Below are positions 1 to 7,529 of a stretch of DNA of 11,774 bases, piece after piece. Position 1 is the stretch's first letter; each line of letters opens with the position of its first letter. The position numbers and the translations under genes were made by a program. The DNA is from JAFGTX01 sp942492225 (GTDB taxonomy: Bacteria > Bacillota > Clostridia > Peptostreptococcales > Acidaminobacteraceae): the NCBI GenBank assembly GCA_942492225.1, contig CALODS010000045.1, positions 1 to 11,774 on the forward strand, given 5' to 3'. The notes beneath the pieces are model-generated. The model was not told the origin of the DNA. It did no database searches and saw only the letters and a list, made by a program, of their open reading frames with translations.

Positions 1-264
1 AATTCGTTCAAAAATCGACAATAATTTAGTGCCTAAATATTGCTTCACAAGTAGTCCCGCACCATAAATTAACAGGATTGTAACTATAAATCCCAAACCC
101 ACTATTTTTTTGCCAATAAGCTTTCCTATGACACTTGATAATAGCCCATCAATAAAAAGAAAACCCTTTAAAAAGACAAAGATTGTTATTGAAATTGGTA
201 AGATTGCGGATAATCCTGTAAAAAACGTATTGACATAATGTTTACTGACTTTACTATTTGACAT
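1..264 (-). CDS. DUF502 family membrane protein, N-terminal part (cut by window edge)
   Basis: The first 88 residues of a minus-strand protein start at an ATG at 264-262 and run off the left edge with no stop. An AAGGAGG Shine-Dalgarno (270-276) lies 5 nt upstream and fixes the start. The fragment reads as a hydrophobic segment (residues about 11-34), a short loop with GLLSSVIGK, then a second hydrophobic segment (about 53-70), followed by LLVKQYLGTKLLSIFERI. This pattern of two membrane helices, a GLG turn and a YLG...E(R) motif matches DUF502 proteins, which are usually about 200 residues and have no firmly assigned biochemical role. It is divergent from the pseudouridine synthase gene, with 138 nt between the two starts. 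The family call rests on pattern recognition of a partial sequence. Confidence 0.75.
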   Translation of the reverse strand, partial: MSNSKVSKHYVNTFFTGLSAILPISITIFVFLKGFLFIDGLLSSVIGKLIGKKIVGLGFIVTILLIYGAGLLVKQYLGTKLLSIFERI

Positions 265-402
265 ATAATCCTCCTTGCGTTCCCTTATTTATCACTTCGA
301 GTTCATTGTATTATTTCCTCTATTTTATGATATCATTATCAGGTGATGATTCGATAAAAAGAATCCTTACTATATTATTAAAATTATTGAAAAGAGGCAC
401 TT

Positions 403-1098
403 ATGATGATTAAAGAACATATTCTATACGAAGATAAACATATTATTGTCTTATGCAAACAATCAGGACAATTAAGCCAACCTGATAAAAATAACAACCA
501 AAACTTAAAAAACGATCTTGAAAACTACCTGATAGACTCAGGACAACGACAAAAATCACCTTTTATCGGCGTTATCCATCGTCTTGATCGACCTGTTGGC
601 GGCGTTATGGTTTACGGTAAAACCAAAGAAGGAACTGCTTTGCTTAATAAAGAACTTCAATCAAATGCTTTTAAAAAAGAGTACCTTGCTGTGGTTAGGG
701 GATGCCCTAAACAAGAACAAGGCACTCTTATTCATACATTGCTTAAAAATCAGAAGATGAATCAATCAGCAGTGGTTGATAAAAACACACCAAAATCTAA
801 AGAGGCTTCACTTAGTTACAATTGTCTTCAAACGGTTAATCATCCAACTTTAGGACCTTGTACGCTTATAAAAATTCAATTACACACAGGTCGTCACCAT
901 CAAATTCGTGTACAGTTCTCAGCAATTGGTCATCCACTTCTAGGGGATAACAAATATGGCCTTCGCGATAATCAGCCACTTGGCTTATGGGCATACAGTC
1001 TCGCACTTCAAATACCATATGAAAATAAAAGACACATCTTCACTAAGTCACCGAGTCAACCACCGTTTACAATGTTTCAGTTAGAATCTCTTATTTAA
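403..1098 (+). CDS. RluA-family RNA pseudouridine synthase, short form without S4 domain
   Basis: This 231-residue protein should isomerise uridine to pseudouridine in rRNA or tRNA. The signature HRLDRPVGG is at residues 59-67, so Asp62 is the predicted catalytic aspartate. The C-terminal family motif GRHHQIRVQFSAIGHPLLGD follows at about residues 165-184. The protein starts directly in the catalytic domain and lacks the N-terminal S4 RNA-binding domain of RluC/RluD-type enzymes, so the substrate RNA cannot be named. AAAGAGG (391-397) sits 5 nt before the ATG at 403; a second ATG follows immediately at 406. The gene is monocistronic, divergent from the DUF502 gene, and ends at a shared bidirectional terminator about 90 nt downstream. 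The family is certain; the target site is unknown. Confidence 0.93.
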   Translation: MMIKEHILYEDKHIIVLCKQSGQLSQPDKNNNQNLKNDLENYLIDSGQRQKSPFIGVIHRLDRPVGGVMVYGKTKEGTALLNKELQSNAFKKEYLAVVRGCPKQEQGTLIHTLLKNQKMNQSAVVDKNTPKSKEASLSYNCLQTVNHPTLGPCTLIKIQLHTGRHHQIRVQFSAIGHPLLGDNKYGLRDNQPLGLWAYSLALQIPYENKRHIFTKSPSQPPFTMFQLESLI

Positions 1099-1189
1099 AG
1101 CTTAACTCTATTCGTTTATACTTTTATTTCCTGCTTTAATTTATGCTATTTGATTTCATACCCAGATAAAAAAAACATACTCATAACAC

Positions 1190-1221
1190 AAAAATCTACT
1201 GAAGTTTCTCAGTAGATTTTT
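1190..1221. terminator. Bidirectional rho-independent terminator
   Basis: A perfect 13-bp inverted repeat (AAAAATCTACTGA at 1190-1202, TCAGTAGATTTTT at 1209-1221) encloses a 6-nt loop. On the plus strand a run of seven T ends the structure, suited to terminating the pseudouridine synthase transcript. On the minus strand the stem ends in five T, and the structure begins directly after the stop codon of the phosphatidyltransferase gene, so it also closes the ABC operon. Confidence 0.88.
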
Positions 1222-1806
1222 TTATTTCAATACTTTTTTTGCTTCGACCAACCGTTGAAGAGCAGTTAGAACAATAATACCAGAGAATAAATTTCCAATT
1301 ATCACTGCGTAATTAGGGCTTATCATCATCAGTGAAATAAACACAAAGCCTTCTGTTCTTTCTGCAAGGCCAACTTGATAGCGAAAGGATTTTTGTCCAT
1401 CATTCTCTGATAATGCCCCTACCGTCAAGAACACCGTCATCGAAAAAATTATACAACCTAATATTACCATTACTGAGCCTTCCGTTAATGGATTGACTAC
1501 AACAATTGTAAACAATAGACCAATTTCAACTAATCGATCAAAAGTTATATCAAGAAGTGTCCCCCATTTACTAATTTGCCTTGTTTGTCGTGCAAGCGCA
1601 CCATCAACAGCATCTAGCAAGCCTGAAAACCACAATAGGATAACCCCTATAAAGGTATATCCAAATCCATAAAAAGTCATACTAAATAATCCAATAACAA
1701 AGGCCATCGTCGTCACTTGCGTTGGTGTCAATTTAAGTCTTATAAAAACATTTACCCACCAATTAATTATAGGATTTACATATTTACGTCCATATGTATC
1801 TAACAT
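1222..1806 (-). CDS. ynjF: CDP-alcohol phosphatidyltransferase, YnjF-like
   Basis: This 194-residue integral membrane enzyme of the CDP-alcohol phosphatidyltransferase family transfers a phosphatidyl (or similar) group from a CDP-activated donor to an alcohol. The complete family signature D-x2-D-G-x2-A-R-x8-G-x3-D-x3-D is present as D65, D68, G69, A72, R73, G82, D86 and D90, so the metal and CDP site looks functional. Several hydrophobic segments surround it. The N-terminus (MLD...P.I), LTPTQVT and the later KSFRYQVGLAERTEG stretch resemble E. coli YnjF rather than PgsA or PssA. A GAGAGGG Shine-Dalgarno precedes the ATG at 1806. It is the last gene of the six-gene operon, 12 nt after the ATPase gene. 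The acceptor alcohol cannot be read from the sequence; its position next to an importer suggests, by inference, that the imported solute or a derivative is the acceptor. Confidence 0.9.
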   Translation of the reverse strand: MLDTYGRKYVNPIINWWVNVFIRLKLTPTQVTTMAFVIGLFSMTFYGFGYTFIGVILLWFSGLLDAVDGALARQTRQISKWGTLLDITFDRLVEIGLLFTIVVVNPLTEGSVMVILGCIIFSMTVFLTVGALSENDGQKSFRYQVGLAERTEGFVFISLMMISPNYAVIIGNLFSGIIVLTALQRLVEAKKVLK

Positions 1807-1818
1807 ATTATTCCCTCT

Positions 1819-2856
1819 CTATTCGTCTCGTAATAATTGTACACTATTCCAGTCAATTATTAAATTCACCCTATCACCCGGTGTGATTTGTTGAGGCGGT
1901 AATAAAATCACTTCACAAGTTATATTGTATCTTTCCAACGTCACAATATATTTTGACCCACCAAAAACAACCTTCTTAATCATATAACTGTTTTCAAAAT
2001 TACTATTTTTATTAATTCTTATGGCTTCTGGTGTCAACACGCCCAATGTTTTACCGGGTGTATTATAAGAACCCGTTCCGATGTCCTTACAAGGAACAGT
2101 ACACTCATTCCATGAAAATATTCCATCGCTGATATCGCCCTTTATAAAACTTCGAGTACCAAGCATTTTAGCTACTTTATAATTACATGGTTCTTTATAA
2201 AGCACTTCAGGTACATCCACCTGCTGAATTTCTCCATCTAACATCACAACAACTCTGTTACTACTCATTAGTGCTTCTTCTATATCATGAGTAACAAAAA
2301 CCGTCGTAATGCCCAAATCCGCTTGTAAATCACATACAAAACGACGCATCTCATCTCTTAATTGTTCATCTAGGTTAGAAAAGGGTTCATCTAACAACAA
2401 GACTTTGGGCTCAACGGCTAGTGCCCTTGCAAGTGCAACTCGCTGTTTTTGGCCACCACTTAGTTCATTTGGATACCTCATTTCGAGACCTTTTAACCCC
2501 ATTTTTTCAATAAAAGGAGCTACTTTTTTATGGCGCATAGATTTTCGTATGCCACGCATTTTTAATCCAAAACTTATATTTTCAATGACGTTCAAATGAG
2601 GATATAATAAATATTCTTGAAAAACCATAATAGCTGATCGTTTATGAGGTGATACTTTCGTCACATCAAGACCATTAATGGTTATTATCCCATCCACTTC
2701 TTCTTGAAGACCACAAATAGATTTCAATAATGTCGTCTTTCCACACCCTGAAGGACCAACAAGGGAAATCATTTCACCTTTTTCAATCAGAAGATCGATA
2801 TTTTTCACAGTCAATTGACCGTTATAATAACAGTTTAATGCTTTAATCTCTATCAT
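1819..2856 (-). CDS. ynjD: ABC transporter ATP-binding protein, YnjD-like
   Basis: This 345-residue cytoplasmic ATPase should power the importer encoded by the upstream genes. All nucleotide-binding elements are intact: Walker A GPSGCGKTT (34-42), Q-loop Gln80, signature LSGGQKQR (132-139), Walker B VLLLDEP (152-158), D-loop, and switch His190 in VTHD. Residues from about 235 to the end form a C-terminal extension of the TOBE type seen in MalK/PotA/CysA-class importers, where it often has regulatory or dimer-stabilising roles. E. coli YnjD is, as I recall, shorter and without this extension, so this is a PotA-like architecture in a ynj context. The start lies 8 nt after the permease stop, with AGGA as a modest Shine-Dalgarno in the gap, implying translational coupling. 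Class and role are certain; the substrate is not. Confidence 0.92.
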   Translation of the reverse strand: MIEIKALNCYYNGQLTVKNIDLLIEKGEMISLVGPSGCGKTTLLKSICGLQEEVDGIITINGLDVTKVSPHKRSAIMVFQEYLLYPHLNVIENISFGLKMRGIRKSMRHKKVAPFIEKMGLKGLEMRYPNELSGGQKQRVALARALAVEPKVLLLDEPFSNLDEQLRDEMRRFVCDLQADLGITTVFVTHDIEEALMSSNRVVVMLDGEIQQVDVPEVLYKEPCNYKVAKMLGTRSFIKGDISDGIFSWNECTVPCKDIGTGSYNTPGKTLGVLTPEAIRINKNSNFENSYMIKKVVFGGSKYIVTLERYNITCEVILLPPQQITPGDRVNLIIDWNSVQLLRDE

Positions 2857-2864
2857 TACAATTC

Positions 2865-3668
2865 CTACCCTTCAACAGAATGATACCCTCGCCTCACAAT
2901 ACTTTTTACAACAACTTCTGCAATTATTAGCATAATTACATTAATCAATAAAAAAACAACACTAAAACTTGATGACAATAGTTGATCACCACTATTCATA
3001 AACGGAAACATTTCCGTTGCAAATGTTTTAATACGACCGCCACCAATTAAAAGCGTTACAAAATATTGACTGAAAGATACAATAAAACAAATACTAAAGG
3101 CTGATATAATGCCATCTGAAACCAGTGGAAATGTAATGTACATAAATTTTTTTAACCCTATTGCGCCATAAAGAGTGCCTTGCTCAAACCATTCCTCTCC
3201 GATTAGTTTGAATAAATCCGAAAAAATCAGTACCGCATAAGGCAGTGCTATAACCGTCTGAATTATAATGACACCAAGTAATTTATTCGCAAGGTGTAAT
3301 TTTATAAACATCATATGAAGACCCATTGCGACACTTATCATTGGTATAAGTAGTGGCAAAAGCATCAACCGTTTTATCATCTTTTTACCAGTAAACTCTG
3401 GACCACTAAGTCCTTTGCCTGCCATCATGCCTGTTGCGACAGCTAATAATGCAACAATTGTTGAAATTTTTATACTATTAATTGTAATTTCTTTTAAACG
3501 AGGATAGCCAAAAGCCAAATAATTGTACCCATCTAAATTTAAGCTTTCTGGTAGTACATTAGGATAATTATAGCCTTTTCCAATAGATAATGCGATCAGT
3601 AATACTAATGGGACACCAACTAATACCGTCAAAATAATAATTGTTCCCCTTTGAATCCATCTAGTCAT
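2865..3668 (-). CDS. ABC transporter permease, second half of a split YnjC
   Basis: This 267-residue binding-protein-dependent permease has about six predicted membrane helices. The EAA loop contacting the ATPase is visible at residues about 162-181 (EQGTLYGAIGLKKF followed by ITFPL). The order of genes and the resemblance of the neighbouring binding protein to YnjB suggest it corresponds to the C-terminal half of E. coli YnjC, a single long permease with two transmembrane domains. Its ATG (3668-3666) overlaps the end of the preceding permease gene by 8 nt, in the string ATGACTAG. That indicates coupled translation and a heterodimeric channel with a 1:1 ratio. Some ferric-iron, thiamine and spermidine importers share this fold, so the sequence alone does not define the substrate. 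Confidence 0.9.
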   Translation of the reverse strand: MTRWIQRGTIIILTVLVGVPLVLLIALSIGKGYNYPNVLPESLNLDGYNYLAFGYPRLKEITINSIKISTIVALLAVATGMMAGKGLSGPEFTGKKMIKRLMLLPLLIPMISVAMGLHMMFIKLHLANKLLGVIIIQTVIALPYAVLIFSDLFKLIGEEWFEQGTLYGAIGLKKFMYITFPLVSDGIISAFSICFIVSFSQYFVTLLIGGGRIKTFATEMFPFMNSGDQLLSSSFSVVFLLINVIMLIIAEVVVKSIVRRGYHSVEG

Positions 3669-4530
3669 TACGTCGTCTCCTCTCTATGCCTTCAGAAACG
3701 TAGTCGTAAACACCAATTAAAACAAAGGCGATCGCCATCATCACAACATTGATTGCCATGGCATAGGGTCTATTATGAAGTAATGGGCTTGTATATTCGA
3801 TATAAGCTTGCACGGGAATTGCCTTTGGTACCGTTGCACCCAGAAGAAAAGGAACTTCATAAGCAGAAAAGGAAAAAGCAAATAAAATCAGCGTTGTGGT
3901 GATAATCATTGGTTTTGCCATAGGAAGGACAACATAAAAGAAAAACTGATAACCAGTAGCACCAAGATTAAAAGATACAGGTTGATACCGACGATATACA
4001 CTCTTTACGATACTATAAAGTACCATTAATGTGTAAGGAAATGCCTTCCAAAAATATACCATTATAACCCCAAACCCTGATGAGGTAAATAATAAATTTG
4101 GGAAATTTGAATAAGATGGTAACCATCCAAGCATTGTCAGTATTCTTGATAAAAAACCCGTTTTAATAAACAAGTTAAATACAATAGTCACAACAATTAT
4201 ATGTGGAATAGCAACTGGTAAAGCAAGAAATCTTCTAAATGTTTTTAAATCACTTTTATGCGTTACGAGGATATAACTCACAATAAACCCTACAGCAACA
4301 CCGATAAAGGATGACCATAGAGCTGTTTTAAAACTATATAGAAAACTTCTTAATAGCGTCTCGTCTTGAAAAATTTTCACGTAATAAGCCATCGTCCATT
4401 GAGTTAAACCAATCTCTGGAAAATAGCCAAAGCTTTGAATAATCGCAAGAAGTAGCCCGACTAAAATAGTGCCTGCAATGAAGATCACTGCAGGCATAGT
4501 ATAGCTCATAGATTTTGTAGATTTTTTCAT
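3661..4530 (-). CDS. ABC transporter permease, first half of a split YnjC
   Basis: This permease has about six predicted membrane helices and an EAA-type loop at residues about 185-203 (FNLGATGYQFFFYVVLP). I place the start at the ATG at 4530-4528 (MKKSTKSM, 289 residues). An AGGTG Shine-Dalgarno lies 7 nt upstream of it, inside the 14-nt gap after the binding-protein stop, and the N-terminus becomes a normal short basic stretch before the first helix. A longer reading from 4569 would add 13 charged residues encoded within the binding-protein gene and has only a weak ribosome site. It pairs with the next permease, with overlapping genes, to form the membrane channel. It corresponds by position to the N-terminal half of YnjC. 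Confidence 0.88.
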   Translation of the reverse strand: MKKSTKSMSYTMPAVIFIAGTILVGLLLAIIQSFGYFPEIGLTQWTMAYYVKIFQDETLLRSFLYSFKTALWSSFIGVAVGFIVSYILVTHKSDLKTFRRFLALPVAIPHIIVVTIVFNLFIKTGFLSRILTMLGWLPSYSNFPNLLFTSSGFGVIMVYFWKAFPYTLMVLYSIVKSVYRRYQPVSFNLGATGYQFFFYVVLPMAKPMIITTTLILFAFSFSAYEVPFLLGATVPKAIPVQAYIEYTSPLLHNRPYAMAINVVMMAIAFVLIGVYDYVSEGIERRRRND

Positions 4531-4544
4531 TCTATCACACCTAA

Positions 4545-5750
4545 TTATTCTGGTATTTCTTCTAACCATATTCTCTCAATAATTGGAACAAGATGTGCTG
4601 GCATCTCAGGATAACGATTTTCTAGTAATTCTGCTTGTGATAAAGTACCAACACCTGTTGCAGCCGCTTCAAATATGGCAATTTCCTCTTTTGAAAGCTT
4701 ACTATTATCTAATACTGGCATATCCCCCCATACATCTGGGTTAAATTTATACGCTTGACTCTCAACACTTAAAATTTCATTGATTAAAGCCTTAGCACCT
4801 TCTTTATTTGGTGCATTATTCGGAATTGCTAAAAAATGAGTGTTGCCAATTGTTTTTTCGCCTAATAAGAAATTTTGAGCAGTTTCTTTAAAAACGCCTG
4901 CCTTTATTCTATCAGATACATGGTTTGGATTATAGGTCATCGTTAAAAATACTTCTCCATTTGCAAAAAGAGTATCTAATTGTTCTCTGTTTGTTGGATA
5001 TGTTTTTCCCTCTTGCCACATATATGGCTTTAATGATTTCAAATATTCAATGGCTGGCATAATTTCCGATTTGACCATTTCATAGTCATCACCCATTTCC
5101 ATAAATTGTTCATATCCAACTGTTTCATAAATCACATTTCTGACAAATGCACTCCCTAAGAAATCAGGTGGTGCTGGGTAGGTGAATTGACCAGGATGTT
5201 CTTTTACATATTCACTTAAAGCCTCTAAATCAGTAGGTGGATTCTCCAAATAACTTGTAAACACTAATTGCGCTTTTCCATAAGGTGCCTCATATCCCTC
5301 TATTGCATACCCGAAATCATAATTGTTTTCAGGATCTTCAAAATCTAAATATTTTTGTGCGTTCTCAATATCTTGAAGAAAAGGACCATATAATAATTCA
5401 TTTGATTTTGCTGTAAAGAAATTTTCTCCGTTAATCCAAACGACATCAATTGTTCCTTCTGCACCTAGTGATTTTTCACTTAATAACTTCGTTAGTATTT
5501 CATCAATATTCATCCCAACTCGTATGAGGGTGATGTCATATTTTTCTTTCAATTGACCAGCAACGTAATCATCAAGATAGCTATTAATCCTTTGATCGCC
5601 ACCCCATCCATAAAAATAAACTTCAGTACCCGCTAAATCATTTTCACCGACTCGCTCTTGAGTTGTTTCTGTTTCTAACTCTTGTGGGGTACTACAAGCT
5701 GTTACAAAAAGTGATGCTAAAATTAGTAAGATAATGCTCAATTTCTTCAT
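4545..5750 (-). CDS. ynjB: YnjB-like extracellular solute-binding lipoprotein
   Basis: This 401-residue substrate-binding protein of the ABC importer is anchored to the outer face of the membrane. A basic start and hydrophobic core lead to the lipobox VTAC with lipidated Cys19, then a polar linker to about residue 40. The mature part carries stretches I recognise from E. coli YnjB: VYFYGWGGDQRINSYLD (44-60), DVVWINGENF (102-111), PGQFTYPAPPDFLGSAF (186-202) and a late NPDVWGDMPVLD. E. coli YnjB, as far as I recall, has a cleavable signal instead of a lipoprotein anchor, as expected for its periplasm. TCTCCTT (5757-5763) gives AAGGAGA 6 nt before the ATG, and the gene starts 14 nt after the Fe-S gene. 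The broader fold also binds iron, polyamines, thiamine and similar solutes. The ligand is unknown. Confidence 0.92.
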   Translation of the reverse strand: MKKLSIILLILASLFVTACSTPQELETETTQERVGENDLAGTEVYFYGWGGDQRINSYLDDYVAGQLKEKYDITLIRVGMNIDEILTKLLSEKSLGAEGTIDVVWINGENFFTAKSNELLYGPFLQDIENAQKYLDFEDPENNYDFGYAIEGYEAPYGKAQLVFTSYLENPPTDLEALSEYVKEHPGQFTYPAPPDFLGSAFVRNVIYETVGYEQFMEMGDDYEMVKSEIMPAIEYLKSLKPYMWQEGKTYPTNREQLDTLFANGEVFLTMTYNPNHVSDRIKAGVFKETAQNFLLGEKTIGNTHFLAIPNNAPNKEGAKALINEILSVESQAYKFNPDVWGDMPVLDNSKLSKEEIAIFEAAATGVGTLSQAELLENRYPEMPAHLVPIIERIWLEEIPE

Positions 5751-5764
5751 GTCTAGTCTCCTTG

Positions 5765-6862
5765 CTATTTTGTAATATTACTTACGATCCAGCGATTAAT
5801 CCACCGACGTAAGGTTGTAACCTTCTTTAATGCTTGTGACTCTTTTTTTAAAATAAGCGCTAATAAATGAATACCTGAATTGCCATATTTACTAAAACCC
5901 TCTACACAACATTGACAGTAGCTTAAAATCAGTCGATTCTCGGCTTCTCTTACTCTTAAGCGTTGGTCTCTTTCGGCTTGATTAGGCATTATAATTTCCA
6001 TCATTCCGCCAGCACCGCAGCATGGTCCCTGATCTTTCGTTTGATTAAATTCCTGAATTGGTATGTTCATTTTATTAATCAACGCTCTTACAGCGTCATG
6101 TGTCTTATCATTTTTTCTATAAGAACAAGGATCATGTAGAATAAAATCAGACGTATATTGCTTTGAGTAATCACCAGTTATAAAAACAGAACTGTGTTCA
6201 TTCATATATTGCCATAAATCAATGACTTCTACATTATAATGCTCTGAAAAAGTTTTGTAGCAATTGCCACAAGCGGTTATAATTTTTTTTATACCATATC
6301 GTTTAAATACTGTCATTATACGATTTGTATTCTCGTTGAAACGTTTTTGATCTCCTATGCTATAAACCGGATTGCCGCAACAATCAATAAATAGTCCTAT
6401 TGGTGATATAGTATTCATCCTATTAACCACTTTTTTGATCAAGTCTGGATGGGTTGATGAAAAACTACACCCAGGCATAAATACAGTATCTGTATCACCA
6501 CGTTTAATCTCTTTTCCCAGATAAGTAAACATGGGATGAATTGAAGCTTTGTGGAAATTGATTACATTAAAATGTCCTGCCTTATTAAGCAATGCATCCT
6601 CTTCAACACACTGGTTCTTAATATCATAGCAGAACTGCTTAATATTTAAATTCTTTGGACACACGTGATTACAATAATCACAACCTGTACAACTAAATAC
6701 AAGTTTACGATCCACCATTTCTTTTTCTCTGATTTCTTTAAATAAAGTACTGGGACTCTCACAGTAAGTGCTTAGCATTGGACAGTTTTTCATACAGTCA
6801 TTACACCCAATACATCCATCTGCAATCTCCGAAGCTACTTTAATATTTCTAATTTTTATCAT
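5765..6862 (-). CDS. Iron-sulfur protein with ferredoxin and two CCG (HdrB/GlpC/LutA-type) domains
   Basis: This 365-residue redox protein probably acts at the cytoplasmic side. Numbering from the preferred start, two [4Fe-4S] ferredoxin motifs are complete: C17, C20, C23, C27 and C58, C61, C64, C68. Two full CCG domains follow: C132, C161-C162-G, C198-x2-C201; and C246, C281-C282-G, C316-x2-C319. This is the layout of GlpC, LutA-like and HdrD-like subunits, which pass electrons between a membrane or flavin partner and a thiol or quinone. No flavoprotein partner is in the window. I chose the ATG at 6862-6860 because AGAGG (6876-6872) lies 9 nt upstream; the in-frame ATG at 6871 directly abuts that site. 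It is the first gene of the operon and sits 14 nt before the lipoprotein gene. Its substrate is unknown. Confidence 0.87.
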   Translation of the reverse strand: MIKIRNIKVASEIADGCIGCNDCMKNCPMLSTYCESPSTLFKEIREKEMVDRKLVFSCTGCDYCNHVCPKNLNIKQFCYDIKNQCVEEDALLNKAGHFNVINFHKASIHPMFTYLGKEIKRGDTDTVFMPGCSFSSTHPDLIKKVVNRMNTISPIGLFIDCCGNPVYSIGDQKRFNENTNRIMTVFKRYGIKKIITACGNCYKTFSEHYNVEVIDLWQYMNEHSSVFITGDYSKQYTSDFILHDPCSYRKNDKTHDAVRALINKMNIPIQEFNQTKDQGPCCGAGGMMEIIMPNQAERDQRLRVREAENRLILSYCQCCVEGFSKYGNSGIHLLALILKKESQALKKVTTLRRWINRWIVSNITK

Positions 6863-6887
6863 ATGAATCATCCTCTATTTATATACC

Positions 6888-6924
6888 ATTATAGAGTACC
6901 ACAGACTTATTCTTTACCAAAGAA
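6888..6924 (-). promoter_or_regulatory. Candidate promoter with palindrome upstream of the six-gene operon
   Basis: On the minus strand a perfect TATAAT -10 box (6893-6888) lies about 25 nt before the start codon of the Fe-S gene. No good TTGACA is found at 17 nt. Instead a perfect inverted repeat, TTCTTT-ACC-AAAGAA (6910-6924), lies 16 nt upstream of the -10, where a -35 element would be. A weak -35 combined with a palindrome there would fit activator or repressor control, but this is inference. Confidence 0.4.
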
Positions 6925-6963
6925 CAATTAATCTTTTCTATAGTTTTACGTTTATTATTAATT

Positions 6964-7503
6964 TTACTTATCATTCATTGTATGAACGAAGAGTGGTTTA
7001 TAACACAATTCCCCAGTAATTGATGTGCTTTCCATCAAAGCAATCTGTGTCACTTTCACGTTGATTGCGTTCTCCATACGAGGCAATGCCTTTATAACAA
7101 CCTGCCTACCTAAAGTAATATGTGGTGTATACTTATGAATCGTTGGATGATCTAAAACATTCGCTACTGCATGGACAACTTTTTGCTGAATTTCTTCTAA
7201 TTTATTGATTTCATTCATACCAATCCAAGGTATTTTTTTGTTTCTTTTTTCAAAAAAACCTAGATGGTCCAATGAAACTGTAAAAGAGGTTAGTCCCACA
7301 ATACTTTCTTCAATAGACTGCCATAATGATTCTAAAAGTTTTTCAGGCATCATACCAATAAATTCTATCGTTAAATGAAAATTTTCTTCTTTATGAAATT
7401 TTCCACTTTCAGCACTCTTTTTAATAGAAGATTTTACCTTTGAAATAGCTCTTTTGGTATCATTATCAAATAATACCGCAACAAATATACGTTTCACTAA
7501 CAA
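6964..7503 (-). CDS. thpR: RNA 2',3'-cyclic phosphodiesterase (2H phosphoesterase)
   Basis: This 179-residue cytoplasmic enzyme of the 2H phosphoesterase (LigT/ThpR) family hydrolyses 2',3'-cyclic phosphates on RNA ends and shows 2'-5' ligase activity in vitro. Both catalytic H-x-T-x motifs are present: HLTI (43-46) and HITL (128-131), about 85 residues apart as the family requires. The start is not ATG. A TTG at 7503 (4 nt after GGGGAG at 7508-7513) gives MLVKRIFVAV. A GTG at 7497 (10 nt after it) would give MKRIFVAV, closer to family N-termini. The gene is divergent from the methionine sulfoxide reductase gene. The 101 nt to the Fe-S gene contain no clear terminator, so read-through into the ABC operon is possible. 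Confidence 0.9.
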   Translation of the reverse strand: MLVKRIFVAVLFDNDTKRAISKVKSSIKKSAESGKFHKEENFHLTIEFIGMMPEKLLESLWQSIEESIVGLTSFTVSLDHLGFFEKRNKKIPWIGMNEINKLEEIQQKVVHAVANVLDHPTIHKYTPHITLGRQVVIKALPRMENAINVKVTQIALMESTSITGELCYKPLFVHTMNDK

Positions 7504-7529
7504 TCAACTCCCCATTTTTTTCTTACTTT

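Noticed and set aside
2309..2599. Open frame of 96 codons on the plus strand inside the ABC ATPase gene
   Set aside because: It lies wholly antisense to intact Walker and signature motifs, has no recognisable domain and no ribosome site, so it is a shadow of the real gene.
4531..4569. Thirteen-residue upstream extension of the first permease
   Set aside because: It overlaps the binding-protein gene, is rich in arginine unlike a permease N-terminus, and the ATG at 4530 has a better Shine-Dalgarno.
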